Shown here: piece by piece, positions 9,101 to 18,842 of the stretch | Layout: each line of letters opens with the position of its first letter | Numbering within the stretch: position 1 is the first letter of the stretch | DNA from: Paraburkholderia edwinii | GTDB lineage: Bacteria > Pseudomonadota > Gammaproteobacteria > Burkholderiales > Burkholderiaceae | NCBI RefSeq assembly: GCF_019428685.1 | Contig: NZ_CP080095.1 | Coordinates: forward strand, 4,154,001 to 4,218,000 | Length of the DNA stretch: 64,000 bases | Reading direction: 5' to 3' | Made by a program: the position numbers and the translations under genes | Notes under the pieces: model-generated | What the model was told of the DNA's origin: nothing | Databases searched by the model: none | Seen by the model: the letters and a program-made list of their open reading frames with translations, nothing else

Positions 9101-12100
9101 TGAAGCCGGTGCCGGTACCGTTGCTACCCAGATCGCCGAACTGGTGACTGCTCGACTCCTCATGGTTCGTGCTGGTTTCGGTGCCCGCCAGCACATTGAT
9201 CGCCCCTTGGGTAGCGATAAGGTCGACGCCCTGTGTTCCGCTAATGCCAGAACCCACCACGTCGATATCGCCCGTGTGACTCTTCACGATCACGCTGTTG
9301 CCACTCACCACGCTGGCAGTCTGTGTCGTCGCCGAGCCATTGCTGTCTGCATTACCGCGCCCGGCGTTATAGGGCGACGAACTAACGCCGCTACTGTTCG
9401 GTCCGCCGGTGACCCAACGCACGAAATCGCCCGGGCTTGGGCTAGCAAGCTGGAAGCTCGTGCTCGAACTTTCTGACTGGGTGCTTTGCTGCAGCTGGTT
9501 TGTCGATGCCTGCAGTATCACGTTGCGATTCGCATCCAGCGTGGTCGTGCCACCCGCCGAAATCGTCGAACCGATCACGGCAATATTTCCGTCGAGCGGG
9601 TTACCGTTTGCATCACGGAGCGCTCCACCTGTTGCCGTCACGCTCACGTTGCCCGCGCCGCGAATCGTGCTGCCGGCATTCGACATGCTCGATACGACCG
9701 TAGTACTCGAGCTGCTGCTGTGGCTGAAGGTTGCCGTCACAGACGGCGTGTCGAGACCACTCGCGGTTAGCTCGTTACCGACGCCCTGGGCCCGCTGATA
9801 TGCGTTGCCCGACGAACCTGCCGATTGCAAATTGCGCACGGTATCGAGCGGCGTGCCCGTCACCGCCAACGTCAAGCCGCTCGAACGCTGCTCCTGGTGA
9901 TCGTTCGACTGCGCAGTGTCCTGGCTCGGATCGATCGTAACGTTCTGGCCGACAATGCCGATGTTGCCCGTCGCGCCCGTGACGTCCCCCGCCGCCCTAC
10001 CAGCGACAATGTCGCTTCCGCCGATATGGACATCCTTGCCCGCGGAAATTACAACGTTGCCCTCGACGCTGCCCACAATGCTGCGCGACTGACTCTGCGT
10101 CACCGAACTGGCGTTATATCGGTCGCTCTGCTCGCTCGACCCGATCGTGAAGCCGATACCGCCCGAACCGGAGAGTCCCGAGTGCTTCACCTGGTGATAC
10201 TCGCTATCCTGCCAGGTGTCGGTTGCGGCCAGGATGTTGACGTTGCCCGCCGCAGCGAGACCAACGCCATACGTACCAACGATGTTGCTGCCGGTCACGT
10301 TGATATCTTTTCCGCTGATCACCGACACACCGTCCGCCGAGATCGTGCTGCCATCGGCATAGGTCGCGCTTTGATCAACCTGGTTGACGGCACTCGTATG
10401 GCTCGCCACGCCGCTATGGCTATGAGTCTCGTAGGTATCAGAGACGTGCGTTTCCGTCGCCGCGCCCACGTTCACGCTTCCCGCCGCCATCAGCAGCGCA
10501 TTCCCCTTGTCGAGGGAAACCGTGCTGCCCGTTACGTTGATGTCCTTGCCCGACACGACACTCAGGCTGTCACCGCTTTGCAGCGTTGTAGCCGTGAGGC
10601 TGTCGTCGGATGTATGCAGCGTCTCTGAGTAGCTGCCGTGATGGTCGGTGCCCGAACTGTTGCTGTCCACCGTCGAAGTCGCGGTTGCCGCCTGCAGCGT
10701 TACGTTGCCTCCCGCGATGATCGTGCCGCCGCCTCCGAGGCTCATGTTCGCACCGGTCGCCGTGAGGTCGCCGCCCACTGCAAGCAAGGACGCTCCACCC
10801 ACCTTCACCGAACTCCCCACCACCTGATTGATATCGGTATCCGACACCCCATTCGCGCGCTCAACAACCTTGTGTTCACCGGTCTGCTGCACACCAAGAT
10901 TCCAATCCCCGCCAACGCTCATCCCAAGCGCCCCGCCCACGTTGAGGCTACCCGCGTTCTGCTCGAAATCCCCGCCCGTCACAATCACCGCATTACCGGC
11001 CACATTGATACTGGCCGCCGGCCCCATCGTCGTCGTCACGCGCGTCGCGCCCGTGTCACTCACCTGGCTAACCGTCTTCACCGACGTATCCAGAATCAGA
11101 TTCCCGCCCGATTGCAGCGCAAGGCTGCCGGCATTCAACGTCGCCGACGTCAGATTGATATCCCCCGCCGTCACCAGCGCCATCTGCCCACCGGCCTGCA
11201 ACGTGCCAAACGAACTATCGATACTCTGCGCACCGATCGAGAAGTTATTCGCCGCGCTGATCGTGCCGCTGTTGGTCACCGACTTCGCATTTTGCAGATC
11301 GATATTCGTCGCCGCGATAACCGGGCCGTTGCCCATGTTGTCCTGGCTCGCCTGCGCGAGATAGACAACCGGCACAAGCACCGTCTGCCCATCAACCACC
11401 TGGCTCTGCATGATCACGACGTTGCTCGTCAACTGCGCCACCTGCTCCGGCGACAGCCCCGTACCGGGCGCGAGATTGAGCGACTGCGCGAGTTGCGCCC
11501 CGGACGTCATCAGCGCCTTGAACTCGTCCTGCGTATCGGCGTAGTTCGTCAGCACCGACTTCCCGGTCATCGACATGATCTGGTCCTGCACGAGCTTCTG
11601 CTCGTAGAACCCGTCGCCGAGCCGCAACTGGATCTGCCCGGGATTCATGCCCATCTGCTGGAAGTAGTAGTCGCTCGACAGCCACTGCTGCTGGCTCGTG
11701 AACGCGGGATTCGTCTCAACGAGATACGGTGAATTCGGCGCGCTATTGACGCTGAACAGGCCACCGCGCGGCAACGTAATGTTGCTCAGTACGTTGCCCG
11801 CCGTCGCGGCCGCGATAGTCGGGTTGTCGAAATTCGAAGGGCCACCCTGCACGCTCCCGCCGCCATGGGCGCTGATCGTCCCGCTCACGGCGCCCGCGCC
11901 GGTGCCCGACACGCTCTGCCCCGGTGGCAGGCCGAGCGGCGTCACGGAGGCATTGCCGGCCGTGTTATTAATCGTGACGCCCGTGCCGCTTAGCGTTCCG
12001 CCCGCCGTAAACCTCGATTCGTATGCCGGCAGCGCGTACGTGCGAATGTCAGCCGGCGCCACCTGCGAGTAGCCACCCGGACGCGAGCCGACGAACGGTG

Positions 12101-15100
12101 CATCCCCAAACGGCAACTGCCAGTCGTGCTCGCTGTTGTCGTAGTTGTTGTAGTGATATTGGCCCGAGTAAGTCACCTGCACCTGCGGTGCGCTTTGCCC
12201 TTGCCAGCTGTTCTGATCGAGCACAGCGGGCATCGCGATGTTGCCTGCCGCCGCCACCTGGCTCCAGTAATTCTGGAATATTCCGACCGACGCTGCATTC
12301 AGGTTGCCGCCCGCGATGATCTGCGATTCCGGGCTGATGGTAGTGACGGTACTGGCAACCGCTACGCCCGTGTAGGTCGTGAACTGATAAGTGCTGTTCC
12401 ACTGACCGCCGTGAGGTGGCTCGACATAGACGCCGCCAATACTGTCGGGATCTTTCACGCCCACCTGACCTGTTTGTCCTGACAGACTGATGCCAAGACT
12501 CGCCAACAGGTCCGGATTGACCGCCGACGTAAAGCCCGACGTTCCCATCGCACGCCGCGTATTCGTCACCTGGTTCGCGGCGATCTGCATGTCGCCGCTC
12601 GACTGGATCAACCCCGACTGGTTGCGGACAAGATTGGCATTGGTGTAATTCCCGTTCGCGTCCTTGCCGCCGGCGAGGACCACCTGGCCCAAACCGTAGA
12701 TGGCCGTCATCGCCTGCGCGTCGGTGGCGGTCGTGTCGTCGCGGTTCTCGATGTCCGCCGAAAGCAGTTCGAGCTTGCCCGCGCTATCCGTCGCGCCGAT
12801 CAACGCGCTCGTGCCGAGATTCGACAACGTTTGTACTGCGCTCAGCGATACGCTGCCGCCCACGATCGTGCCTGTGTTGGTCAGCGTATTCGAATGCGTG
12901 CTCAGCAAACCGCCCGCCGCGAGCGTGCCGGAGTTGGCGATGTCGCCCGCGTTAACCGTCAGGCCGTTTACTGCAGCGAACGCACCGGCATTACTGAACG
13001 TGCCCGGCAAGGTGAACGTGAGGTTGTGGCCTGCAGTGAAGCTATAGTTCGGATCCGTCGCGAAACTGCCCTGCAGATTCAACGTGAGGTCGTTGACTGC
13101 GCTGTACCTGCCGCCGCCCAGCAACGTACTCGCGGCCACCGAAAGATTGCGCGACGCGTTGATCTGGCCGTTCGTCACGTTCAAGGTGCCCGTCGTAATG
13201 CCGACATCGCCTGACGTGTTGGCGACGTTGCCGATCGCTCCACCGCTGCTATCGAGATTGCTGGCGTTGATCAGCAGATTCGCGCCGCTCAGTTGCCCGC
13301 CCTGTGTGTTCGACACCGACGATGCGCTCAAGCTAACGTTGCCGTTGCCGCTGATCGAGCCCATGCCCGCGACGCCGCCGGCATTGCGATTGACGATCTG
13401 GCTGCCGCCGTTGATCGTCGTCGCACCAGTCCCGACATTGGTAACCGCGCCGCCCGAGTTATCGATCGATGCTGCCGTGACGTTCAGCGTGCTATCGGTC
13501 ACAGCCCCGCCCGCGCCGATCACACCGCCCGCGTTCAGCAAGGCGCCACCGCTTGAAACTGTCAACGCCGAGCCGGACGACAGCCGGCCGTTCGTGTTGT
13601 TCAAAACCGCCTGAACGATGGCGGACATCGCGCCCTGCGAAGCCAGCGTACCGCCCGTGTTATCGAGGCTGCCGACCCGCACCGACGCCAACCCGTTGGT
13701 CACGATGCGGCCGCCGACGTTGGTCAGCGATCCCGCGCCATTGCCCGGCTCGATCGTCAACGTGCCCGCGCCGGCATGGGTAATCGTCCCGCCGTTATTG
13801 TTGATCGAAGCCGATGCGAGACTCAGGTCGGTGCTGTTCGTCTGAATCACGCCGCCGTTCGAGTTATCGATCGCGTTGCTGACATCGAAGCCCATCGCGT
13901 TCGCGCCGAGCTGCGTCAACGATCCACGCTCGTTGGTCAGGTTCGTCGCGGTCAAATCAAGCTGATTCGCGATGATCTTGCCATTGCTGTTGTCGAGCTG
14001 AGGAACCGTCATCGACACGCTGTTGCCGCTCACCACCCCATCTGCATTCGTGAACGAGGCGGCACGGGTCGTCACGGTCTGCGCACTGAGCGTGCCGCCG
14101 CTGTTGTCGAGCGCACCCGCAACGGTGGTATCGAGCGTCTGCGCTGCAGTCACGCTTCCACCCGTGTTATCGACGCTGCCCGCGGACACCGCCATCCGCC
14201 CGTTGCTGACGATCGCTCCGCCCACGTTCGAGACCGCGCCTGAGCCGTTAGCGGTATCGATCGTCAACGTGCCGGTACCCGCATGGGTGATCGTGCCGCC
14301 GTTGTTGTTCAACGAAGCCGGCGCAAGCGTCAGGTCCGTGCTGTTCGTCTGGATGACACCGCCGTTCGCGTTGTCGAGCGTCCCGCTGATATCGAGGCCC
14401 ATTGCGCCCGATCCGAGCTGGGTCAGTTTGCCGTGTGCGTTCGTCAGATTCGATGCGCTCACGGTGAGCTGATTGGCGGCGATCTGGCCGCCGCTGTTAT
14501 CGAACTGAGGCACGGTCATCGCAACCGTATTGGCGCTGATCGCCCCGTTCGCGTTCTTCAGCGAAGCAGCGTTCGCCGCCAGCGTGGCGCCGCTCAGCGT
14601 ACCGCCGCTGTTATCGAGGGTGCCCAAAGCGGTCACGGCCAGATGCTGCGCAGCCGTGACGGTCCCGTTATTCGTCAGCGACGCAGCTTTGATGTCCACG
14701 TTGCCGTTACCGCCAATCACGCCACCCGTCGCCGCTTGCGCCGTGGTGCCGGCCGCGTTCGTGATCTGTCCGCTCGCCGTTAGCGTTAGACCGTCCGTGT
14801 TGTCGGAGACGATGCGCCCCGCGCTGTTCTGTACGTTCGCAGCCGACACGTTCACCGCGCCCGCCGCTTCCAGTTGACCCGCCGTGTTGTCGATGTCGCC
14901 GCTCGCCGCATTGACGGTCAAGCTGCCGCCAGCCTGCAGCGCCGCGCCTGTATGCGCGAGGTTGCCGGTGTCGCCGCCGGCGCCCGTCGCGGTCAAGGAC
15001 ACATTGCCTTTCGCCAGCGTCTGCGACCCTGCCATGTTCAGGCTGCTGCCCGACATCGCGAGATTGCCGCCCGCAATCTGTTGACCCGTGGCGCTGACCG

Positions 15101-16277
15101 ATCCCGCGCCCGTCACCGCGAGACTGCCGGCCCCAGTCACATTGCCATTCGCGTCGACGCCCGCACCGAGCGCGCCGGTCGAATTCACGCTCGCGCCCGT
15201 GATGCTTGTATTGCCCAGCGCCGCGACCGTACCACTGTTGTCCACCTGGCTCTGGCTGTTCACTGCGGTGTTCTGCGTCGCATAGACGGAGCCGCTGTTC
15301 GCAACATCGCCCGCGCCGGAGATCGTCACATTGCCATTGGCGCTCGTCGTACCCGACAAGCTCACCTTGCCCTGGCTGTTGAGCTGAAGGTCGCCCGCTT
15401 GCGATGCGATGGTGCCGGCGCTATTAACCCCGACGCCCGTCTCGGTACCGACAAGACGGATCTTGCCGGCGTACATGCCGCCCAGTTGCGCGACGTCGAT
15501 CGCCACGCCCGGACTGTTGCCATCGGGGCCAAGCCATTGCGCGCTCAGATCGTCGTGGCGAACGTCGTTGTTGCCCGCCACCACATTGAGCGACTGCCCC
15601 GCCCACGCCTTGCCGTTGATCGCGACGCTGCGCGCGATCAGGTCGACCTGATCGGCCTGACTGCCGTCGAGACCCGCCGCGCCAATCTGGATCTGCCCGC
15701 CGGTCACGTGAAACGCGTCGAGGCTGCCCGTTCCGCCGAACACGGGCGTACCCGTCGTCAGAATGCCGCGGCTCGTATTGATGAAGCCGCAACCATTGCA
15801 GTAGATGCCGGCAGGGTTGGCGATCACCACTTCGGCTCTCTGGCCTGCTACCTCGGTATAGCCCAGCAACTGACTCGGGCTTCCGCCGATCACCTGGTTC
15901 AGGATCACGCGCGCGCTACCCGATGCAAGATTCGGATTGCCGGTTACATAACCCGCCTGTTGCGTGAGCACGTTGCCTGGCGAATTGTTCAGGATCAGGC
16001 CTTGCGGGCCCACGTTGTACTGCGTGTACGCATTGTTCGACACACCCGCGCCATTCGGCGTCGCGATCTGAACGACCGGCAAGCCATTGGCCGTCACGCC
16101 CACGATCGGTTTGCTGCCGGCCGACGTAGGCGCCGCCGTCACCTGCGCGTCGATCTGCAGCGGTTGCATGCCGAGCGCACAGAGTGCTGCGAACGCGATA
16201 TGCCGCATCGACAGCATGTCGACGAAGCGCCAGTCACAAGCCGCATTGAAGATGGCGCGATACGTATTCTTTTTCAT
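6195..16277 (-). CDS. cdiA: CdiA/filamentous hemagglutinin-type contact-dependent toxin (TpsA)
   Basis: This 3360-aa secreted exoprotein starts with an ESPR-like segment (MKKNTYRAIFN) and a hydrophobic signal region to about residue 45. A TPS/hemagglutination domain follows (IANPAGIYCNGCGFINT near 150; this domain is read by the outer-membrane partner). Then come thousands of residues of FHA-type repeats (DNSGG, ANSG, SG.DINVTGS). A LYN pre-toxin motif (LYNRQLHP, residues 3007-3014) marks the start of the variable 354-residue C-terminus. The tail carries LILNTRTSVALSRAGVPQSQW, a pattern I recall from other polymorphic toxin ends but cannot name. It overlaps cdiB by ATGA upstream and the immunity candidate by ATGA downstream. 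Residues about 2283-2883 are duplicated at 1-1802. Confidence 0.93.
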   Translation of the reverse strand: MKKNTYRAIFNAACDWRFVDMLSMRHIAFAALCALGMQPLQIDAQVTAAPTSAGSKPIVGVTANGLPVVQIATPNGAGVSNNAYTQYNVGPQGLILNNSPGNVLTQQAGYVTGNPNLASGSARVILNQVIGGSPSQLLGYTEVAGQRAEVVIANPAGIYCNGCGFINTSRGILTTGTPVFGGTGSLDAFHVTGGQIQIGAAGLDGSQADQVDLIARSVAINGKAWAGQSLNVVAGNNDVRHDDLSAQWLGPDGNSPGVAIDVAQLGGMYAGKIRLVGTETGVGVNSAGTIASQAGDLQLNSQGKVSLSGTTSANGNVTISGAGDVANSGSVYATQNTAVNSQSQVDNSGTVAALGNTSITGASVNSTGALGAGVDANGNVTGAGSLAVTGAGSVSATGQQIAGGNLAMSGSSLNMAGSQTLAKGNVSLTATGAGGDTGNLAHTGAALQAGGSLTVNAASGDIDNTAGQLEAAGAVNVSAANVQNSAGRIVSDNTDGLTLTASGQITNAAGTTAQAATGGVIGGNGNVDIKAASLTNNGTVTAAQHLAVTALGTLDNSGGTLSGATLAANAASLKNANGAISANTVAMTVPQFDNSGGQIAANQLTVSASNLTNAHGKLTQLGSGAMGLDISGTLDNANGGVIQTNSTDLTLAPASLNNNGGTITHAGTGTLTIDTANGSGAVSNVGGAIVSNGRMAVSAGSVDNTGGSVTAAQTLDTTVAGALDNSGGTLSAQTVTTRAASFTNADGVVSGNSVSMTVPQLDNSNGKIIANQLDLTATNLTNERGSLTQLGANAMGFDVSNAIDNSNGGVIQTNSTDLSLASASINNNGGTITHAGAGTLTIEPGNGAGSLTNVGGRIVTNGLASVRVGSLDNTGGTLASQGAMSAIVQAVLNNTNGRLSSGSALTVSSGGALLNAGGVIGAGGAVTDSTLNVTAASIDNSGGAVTNVGTGATTINGGSQIVNRNAGGVAGMGSISGNGNVSLSASSVSNTQGGQLSGANLLINASNLDSSGGAIGNVANTSGDVGITTGTLNVTNGQINASRNLSVAASTLLGGGRYSAVNDLTLNLQGSFATDPNYSFTAGHNLTFTLPGTFSNAGAFAAVNGLTVNAGDIANSGTLAAGGLLSTHSNTLTNTGTIVGGSVSLSAVQTLSNLGTSALIGATDSAGKLELLSADIENRDDTTATDAQAMTAIYGLGQVVLAGGKDANGNYTNANLVRNQSGLIQSSGDMQIAANQVTNTRRAMGTSGFTSAVNPDLLASLGISLSGQTGQVGVKDPDSIGGVYVEPPHGGQWNSTYQFTTYTGVAVASTVTTISPESQIIAGGNLNAASVGIFQNYWSQVAAAGNIAMPAVLDQNSWQGQSAPQVQVTYSGQYHYNNYDNSEHDWQLPFGDAPFVGSRPGGYSQVAPADIRTYALPAYESRFTAGGTLSGTGVTINNTAGNASVTPLGLPPGQSVSGTGAGAVSGTISAHGGGSVQGGPSNFDNPTIAAATAGNVLSNITLPRGGLFSVNSAPNSPYLVETNPAFTSQQQWLSSDYYFQQMGMNPGQIQLRLGDGFYEQKLVQDQIMSMTGKSVLTNYADTQDEFKALMTSGAQLAQSLNLAPGTGLSPEQVAQLTSNVVIMQSQVVDGQTVLVPVVYLAQASQDNMGNGPVIAATNIDLQNAKSVTNSGTISAANNFSIGAQSIDSSFGTLQAGGQMALVTAGDINLTSATLNAGSLALQSGGNLILDTSVKTVSQVSDTGATRVTTTMGPAASINVAGNAVIVTGGDFEQNAGSLNVGGALGMSVGGDWNLGVQQTGEHKVVERANGVSDTDINQVVGSSVKVGGASLLAVGGDLTATGANMSLGGGGTIIAGGNVTLQAATATSTVDSNSSGTDHHGSYSETLHTSDDSLTATTLQSGDSLSVVSGKDINVTGSTVSLDKGNALLMAAGSVNVGAATETHVSDTYETHSHSGVASHTSAVNQVDQSATYADGSTISADGVSVISGKDINVTGSNIVGTYGVGLAAAGNVNILAATDTWQDSEYHQVKHSGLSGSGGIGFTIGSSEQSDRYNASSVTQSQSRSIVGSVEGNVVISAGKDVHIGGSDIVAGRAAGDVTGATGNIGIVGQNVTIDPSQDTAQSNDHQEQRSSGLTLAVTGTPLDTVRNLQSAGSSGNAYQRAQGVGNELTASGLDTPSVTATFSHSSSSSTTVVSSMSNAGSTIRGAGNVSVTATGGALRDANGNPLDGNIAVIGSTISAGGTTTLDANRNVILQASTNQLQQSTQSESSSTSFQLASPSPGDFVRWVTGGPNSSGVSSSPYNAGRGNADSNGSATTQTASVVSGNSVIVKSHTGDIDVVGSGISGTQGVDLIATQGAINVLAGTETSTNHEESSSHQFGDLGSNGTGTGFSQGVSNSHMVQDTAAQTQSTIRSQIVSGNGNVTLDAKQDVTVQGSDLYAGQDLTLIGKNLNLDPGTDAQQSSMSQSASQFGVTFALGGVAGDTAATVNRSLNQASHAGDSRLAALDVAQAALAVYNAPGAAASGQAPAVIKATVSVGGGTSHAEAQSSSTTNSGSTLTAGGTATLVATGSGNKDGAGYATDGDINARGTQITAHDVALNAARDINLQSAKDTSQQTSSNSSTNASIGVGFGLGGAQNGFTLELAANGAKGNANGNGTTNHDTQINASGTVAITSGRDTNLRGAEVAGNTVDANVGRDLNIQSVQDTNAYNSQQASAGFQASICVPPFCYGQTVSGSANASDQTIKDNFQSVNQQSGISAGSGGFDIYVGNHTQLDGGVIASTASPDKNSLSTQTLDYTNLQNQAEYSGSTVSFGVSTNSGGGTTGIAGMGPSGFGASGVSDDASGTTYAAVSPGTITVRGDAGTGHDSTAGLSRDTANANGSVANTFDAQNVSNDMAVQQGVVQVGMQVVGDIGRAEHWEEDSAARIASHAAVAALGAALGGGNVAGAVGGTVAGDIAGNAAAHAGGGALAGNIASGAAGALAGGALGGAGGAMSGANGALGADLYNRQLHPDEKQKLQQKANEIAANIAQNPQDQATIAQYWNSMLTVAASADVDTQAAQQLNAYVDQLTQAAQASGNYAPLDRFLSDLNIAQQTVQSMAGQPLYGTTGNPIVADGSVVSSFQSTPAQASDTTLFANGPLGSLNQFGPGNTLATTGWQPIGNATVQQQIQWLEQSTLQQASTLNGSVSPTYPLENIALGGMAGKIVSGVLGAIFDAAAANSAVVGSVANANFAQSSINAAEAFSIEGAAKYSQIAGMPINTVDDLAAAIKSGLISPSQLPVDYVVTADGTQLILNTRTSVALSRAGVPQSQWYGANQTGLQVPGMSAGTTFDYLAARQLARNKLPPTGTPNVPKGTK
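7630..9431. repeat. 1.8-kb direct repeat, copy 2 (inside cdiA)
   Basis: This is the partner of the repeat at 1-1802, in the same orientation. It ends on the cdiA 5' side at about 9431, just after the codons for GDFVRWVTGG. It lies upstream of the LYN motif, so recombination between the copies would keep the frame and exchange everything that encodes the toxin end. Confidence 0.95.
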
Positions 16278-18106
16278 AGCAGGAAGCTCACGCTGAAGCC
16301 CGCAACCGGCCAGTGGTTGGGGAAACCGGCGGGCTGATACAACGGGCCGCCAATAAAGACGTCGTAATTAACGTGCTGGAACGCGCCGCCACGTATGCCG
16401 ACCACCGCTCCGGCAAGACGACGGCCGAGCAGGTCGTCGGCTGAAGGACCAAAGACTTCACCGCCGTCGATGCCGACATACAGCGCCAGCCCGAAACGCG
16501 AAAAGGGAATCTCGAGGTCGTTGCGCATAAACACGCCCTTCTCGGCCGCGAGCATCGTGTTGCCGTCGAAGCCGCGCACGGTGTAGCGGCTGCCGATCGA
16601 GATGTATTCGGTGGGGTACAGCACGTCGGGCGTGTTCTGCGCACGCACGGTGGCCGTATAGCGCAATGGAATGCCGCCGATCGCGAACGGCACGCTCAAC
16701 GTCGCGTCGAGCGTTTCCATGTGGTAGTAGGACGTCGGCGCACCGAAGCCCACACCCGGCAGATCGGGCTGCGCGCCGAGCCACGGCACGCCCCACCGAT
16801 AGGCGATCGTGCTGTCGAATTGCGCGGCGCCGATGTAATGCTTATGTTCCCAGCCGATTTCGGCGTAGGTGTTGTCGCGATGCTGCACGTCGATTTGCGT
16901 GCCGTCGATAAACGCATCGCTATAGCGCTTGCCGACGCGAAATTCGAGCGTGTTCTTCTGCACCTGATTGCGATAGAACTGGTACTCGGTCTTCACGTCG
17001 AAGGTTTCGGAGTTGCCGCTCGACACCAGTGTCGAGAATGCGCCCGCGATCTGCTGGTGATAGTCGTACTGGCTCGCCGTCGCGGTGAAGGTCCAGTTGC
17101 CCCACGGAATCGAGTAATAGGCGTTGCTACCGTGTGTGCCGTAGCTGCTCGCGTGGCCGTTCAGATCGTGGCTGTAACCGATGTTCAGGATGTCTGATAG
17201 CCCGAGCGGATTGTCGACGGTCAGGCTTACGCTGCCCTGCAGCTGCCCGGTCGATTTAAGCCCGCTGTCGTCGACGCTGAAGGCCAGCGACCACGGCTTC
17301 TGCCGCTTGACTGCGATCACGATGTCGCTTTCGCCGGTCGACGGGCCCGGCACGATCTGCATGTCGACGTCCTGATTCGGCACGCGCTTCATCTGCTCGA
17401 GACCCTGCTCGAGATTGCGCAGATTCAGCAGATCGCCGGCGCGCGTTGGAAACGCGGTGCGCCATGTGCCGTATGTCGATGGATCGGCAAAGCGGATTTC
17501 GCTGATCACACCTGGAATCAATTGAAGCTTGAGCTTGCCCGTGGACAGATCCTGCGGTGCGATCACGACGCGCGTAGTCGAGTAGCCCTTCTCGATGATT
17601 CGCGCCATCACGCGATGCACGATCAGGTTGAGCCCGTCGCGTCCGACGCATTGACCGCGATAGCGTTGCAGGTAGTCGCTGGCGAAGGTCAGTTCGCCGG
17701 GAAACAGCGGATTGGGCGATAGTGCGCGTGCGCCGGCGGCCTCGACGGTAGTGCTTAGACCGGGCGGCACTTCCAGCGTTAGCTCCTCGAGCTTGAAGCA
17801 CGGCGTTTCTTCAGGCACTTTACCGTCGTCGATCTCGGGGACCGCGGCAGATTGAAGCTCGACCTTGGGCGCCTGCAGCGTGCGTTCGCGTTCGATAGCC
17901 TGCTCTTGCGCGCGCCGGCGCTGCTCCTGTTCAGCGAGCGGATCCGCGACCTGCGCATGGGCTAACTGCACGCATGCAGCGGCAATGAGCACGCCGCAAA
18001 GACGAGTCAGTTCACGTCGTTTCGGCTGTGATACGAAGCGTGCGATCTTCGTTACGCGCGTGCGCCAGCCGGGTCGGGCGACCCGACCAGGTGTGTTGTT
18101 CTTCAC
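16274..18106 (-). CDS. cdiB: Two-partner secretion outer-membrane transporter (CdiB/ShlB/FhaC family)
   Basis: This 610-aa Omp85-type beta-barrel exports CdiA across the outer membrane. A hydrophobic export segment ends near LAHAQ (about residue 52), followed by a charged region rich in Q, R and E. A POTRA-2 ShlB-type domain comes next (FKLEELTLEV, then GYSTTRVVIAPQDLSTGKL). The barrel carries the lid-loop signature TVRGFDG at about residue 507 and ends in an aromatic/hydrophobic pattern (GFSVSFLL). Its length is typical of the family. Its stop overlaps the cdiA start (ATGA), so the pair is co-translated. The order B-A-I is the one known from enterobacterial CDI loci. Confidence 0.93.
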   Translation of the reverse strand: MKNNTPGRVARPGWRTRVTKIARFVSQPKRRELTRLCGVLIAAACVQLAHAQVADPLAEQEQRRRAQEQAIERERTLQAPKVELQSAAVPEIDDGKVPEETPCFKLEELTLEVPPGLSTTVEAAGARALSPNPLFPGELTFASDYLQRYRGQCVGRDGLNLIVHRVMARIIEKGYSTTRVVIAPQDLSTGKLKLQLIPGVISEIRFADPSTYGTWRTAFPTRAGDLLNLRNLEQGLEQMKRVPNQDVDMQIVPGPSTGESDIVIAVKRQKPWSLAFSVDDSGLKSTGQLQGSVSLTVDNPLGLSDILNIGYSHDLNGHASSYGTHGSNAYYSIPWGNWTFTATASQYDYHQQIAGAFSTLVSSGNSETFDVKTEYQFYRNQVQKNTLEFRVGKRYSDAFIDGTQIDVQHRDNTYAEIGWEHKHYIGAAQFDSTIAYRWGVPWLGAQPDLPGVGFGAPTSYYHMETLDATLSVPFAIGGIPLRYTATVRAQNTPDVLYPTEYISIGSRYTVRGFDGNTMLAAEKGVFMRNDLEIPFSRFGLALYVGIDGGEVFGPSADDLLGRRLAGAVVGIRGGAFQHVNYDVFIGGPLYQPAGFPNHWPVAGFSVSFLL

Positions 18107-18842
18107 TGGGGAGAACTACTGCGTCGCGTGTGCGTGCGCGACCGGCTGTGTGCTGATCAGCGCTTCACATCCACCGCACAGGGCGGCGATTCTTTTACTC
18201 TGATTGTGCGTGTCGGTTGCCGTGATGGTTAAGTCGACAGCGTCCCACATACCCCGTATCCGGCCTGGTCGAAACCGGTAAGCATATCTGTTCATTTTTA
18301 TTCATCTGACAATGCGAAAGCGCGCGTAAACTATCAGAAAACCACGCATGACAAGTGTCAAAAGACGTAAAGCTGACGTGGTAGAACAACATATCCATGC
18401 AGGATGCATAGACCACTGAAGAAAGTCTCGCCCTTCAGAAATTTTAAGAATCAATTGACCGTCATAGCGGTTTATCGCGCTTGCCCAGCTGACGGACCGA
18501 CGTCATTGCGACGCCCCCTTCGATCGCCACGCGAGCACCCTAAATATCTTCTTTTTGGCTTCTTTCGCGAAAGCACATCTTGCAAAGCGCACATTGCGAA
18601 GTTGCTTCGGCAAGCCAGAATTCATCGCCGATATTGGAAGAAAAATCTAATAGAACTACCTGTGTGAACGCACTTCATCAACAAATCCCCCCATCGGAAT
18701 ATTTAGTAACCGGCCAGTGTTATTGCTGATCGAAGGAATAACCGAAACAGATAGTCGCATTCCGCCCATCGCTGCGGCGGGTTTATCGCCTTTTCACTGT
18801 TTTGCGCCTAAAGGAATAAAGCAATGCGTGAGCAGAAACATC
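18107..18842. other. Long divergent intergenic region between cdiB and fabZ
   Basis: This 736-bp stretch is AT-richer than the genes around it and has no frame with family resemblance or a good ribosome binding site. It must hold the promoters for cdiBAI (leftward) and fabZ-lpxA (rightward). The only symmetric element I noted is TGACAAGTGTCA (18349-18360), an inverted repeat TGACA-N2-TGTCA about 245 bases upstream of cdiB. It is a possible operator, but nothing supports it further. Confidence 0.5.

Noticed and set aside
6195..16277. Many internal repeats in cdiA that could look like a repeat array
   Set aside because: They are FHA-type beta-helix repeats at the protein level, degenerate in DNA apart from the separately listed 1.8-kb duplication.
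14874..16337. 487-codon plus-strand frame opposite the cdiA 5' end
   Set aside because: It lies wholly opposite strongly supported cdiA sequence and has low-information Arg-rich composition typical of GC-rich shadows.
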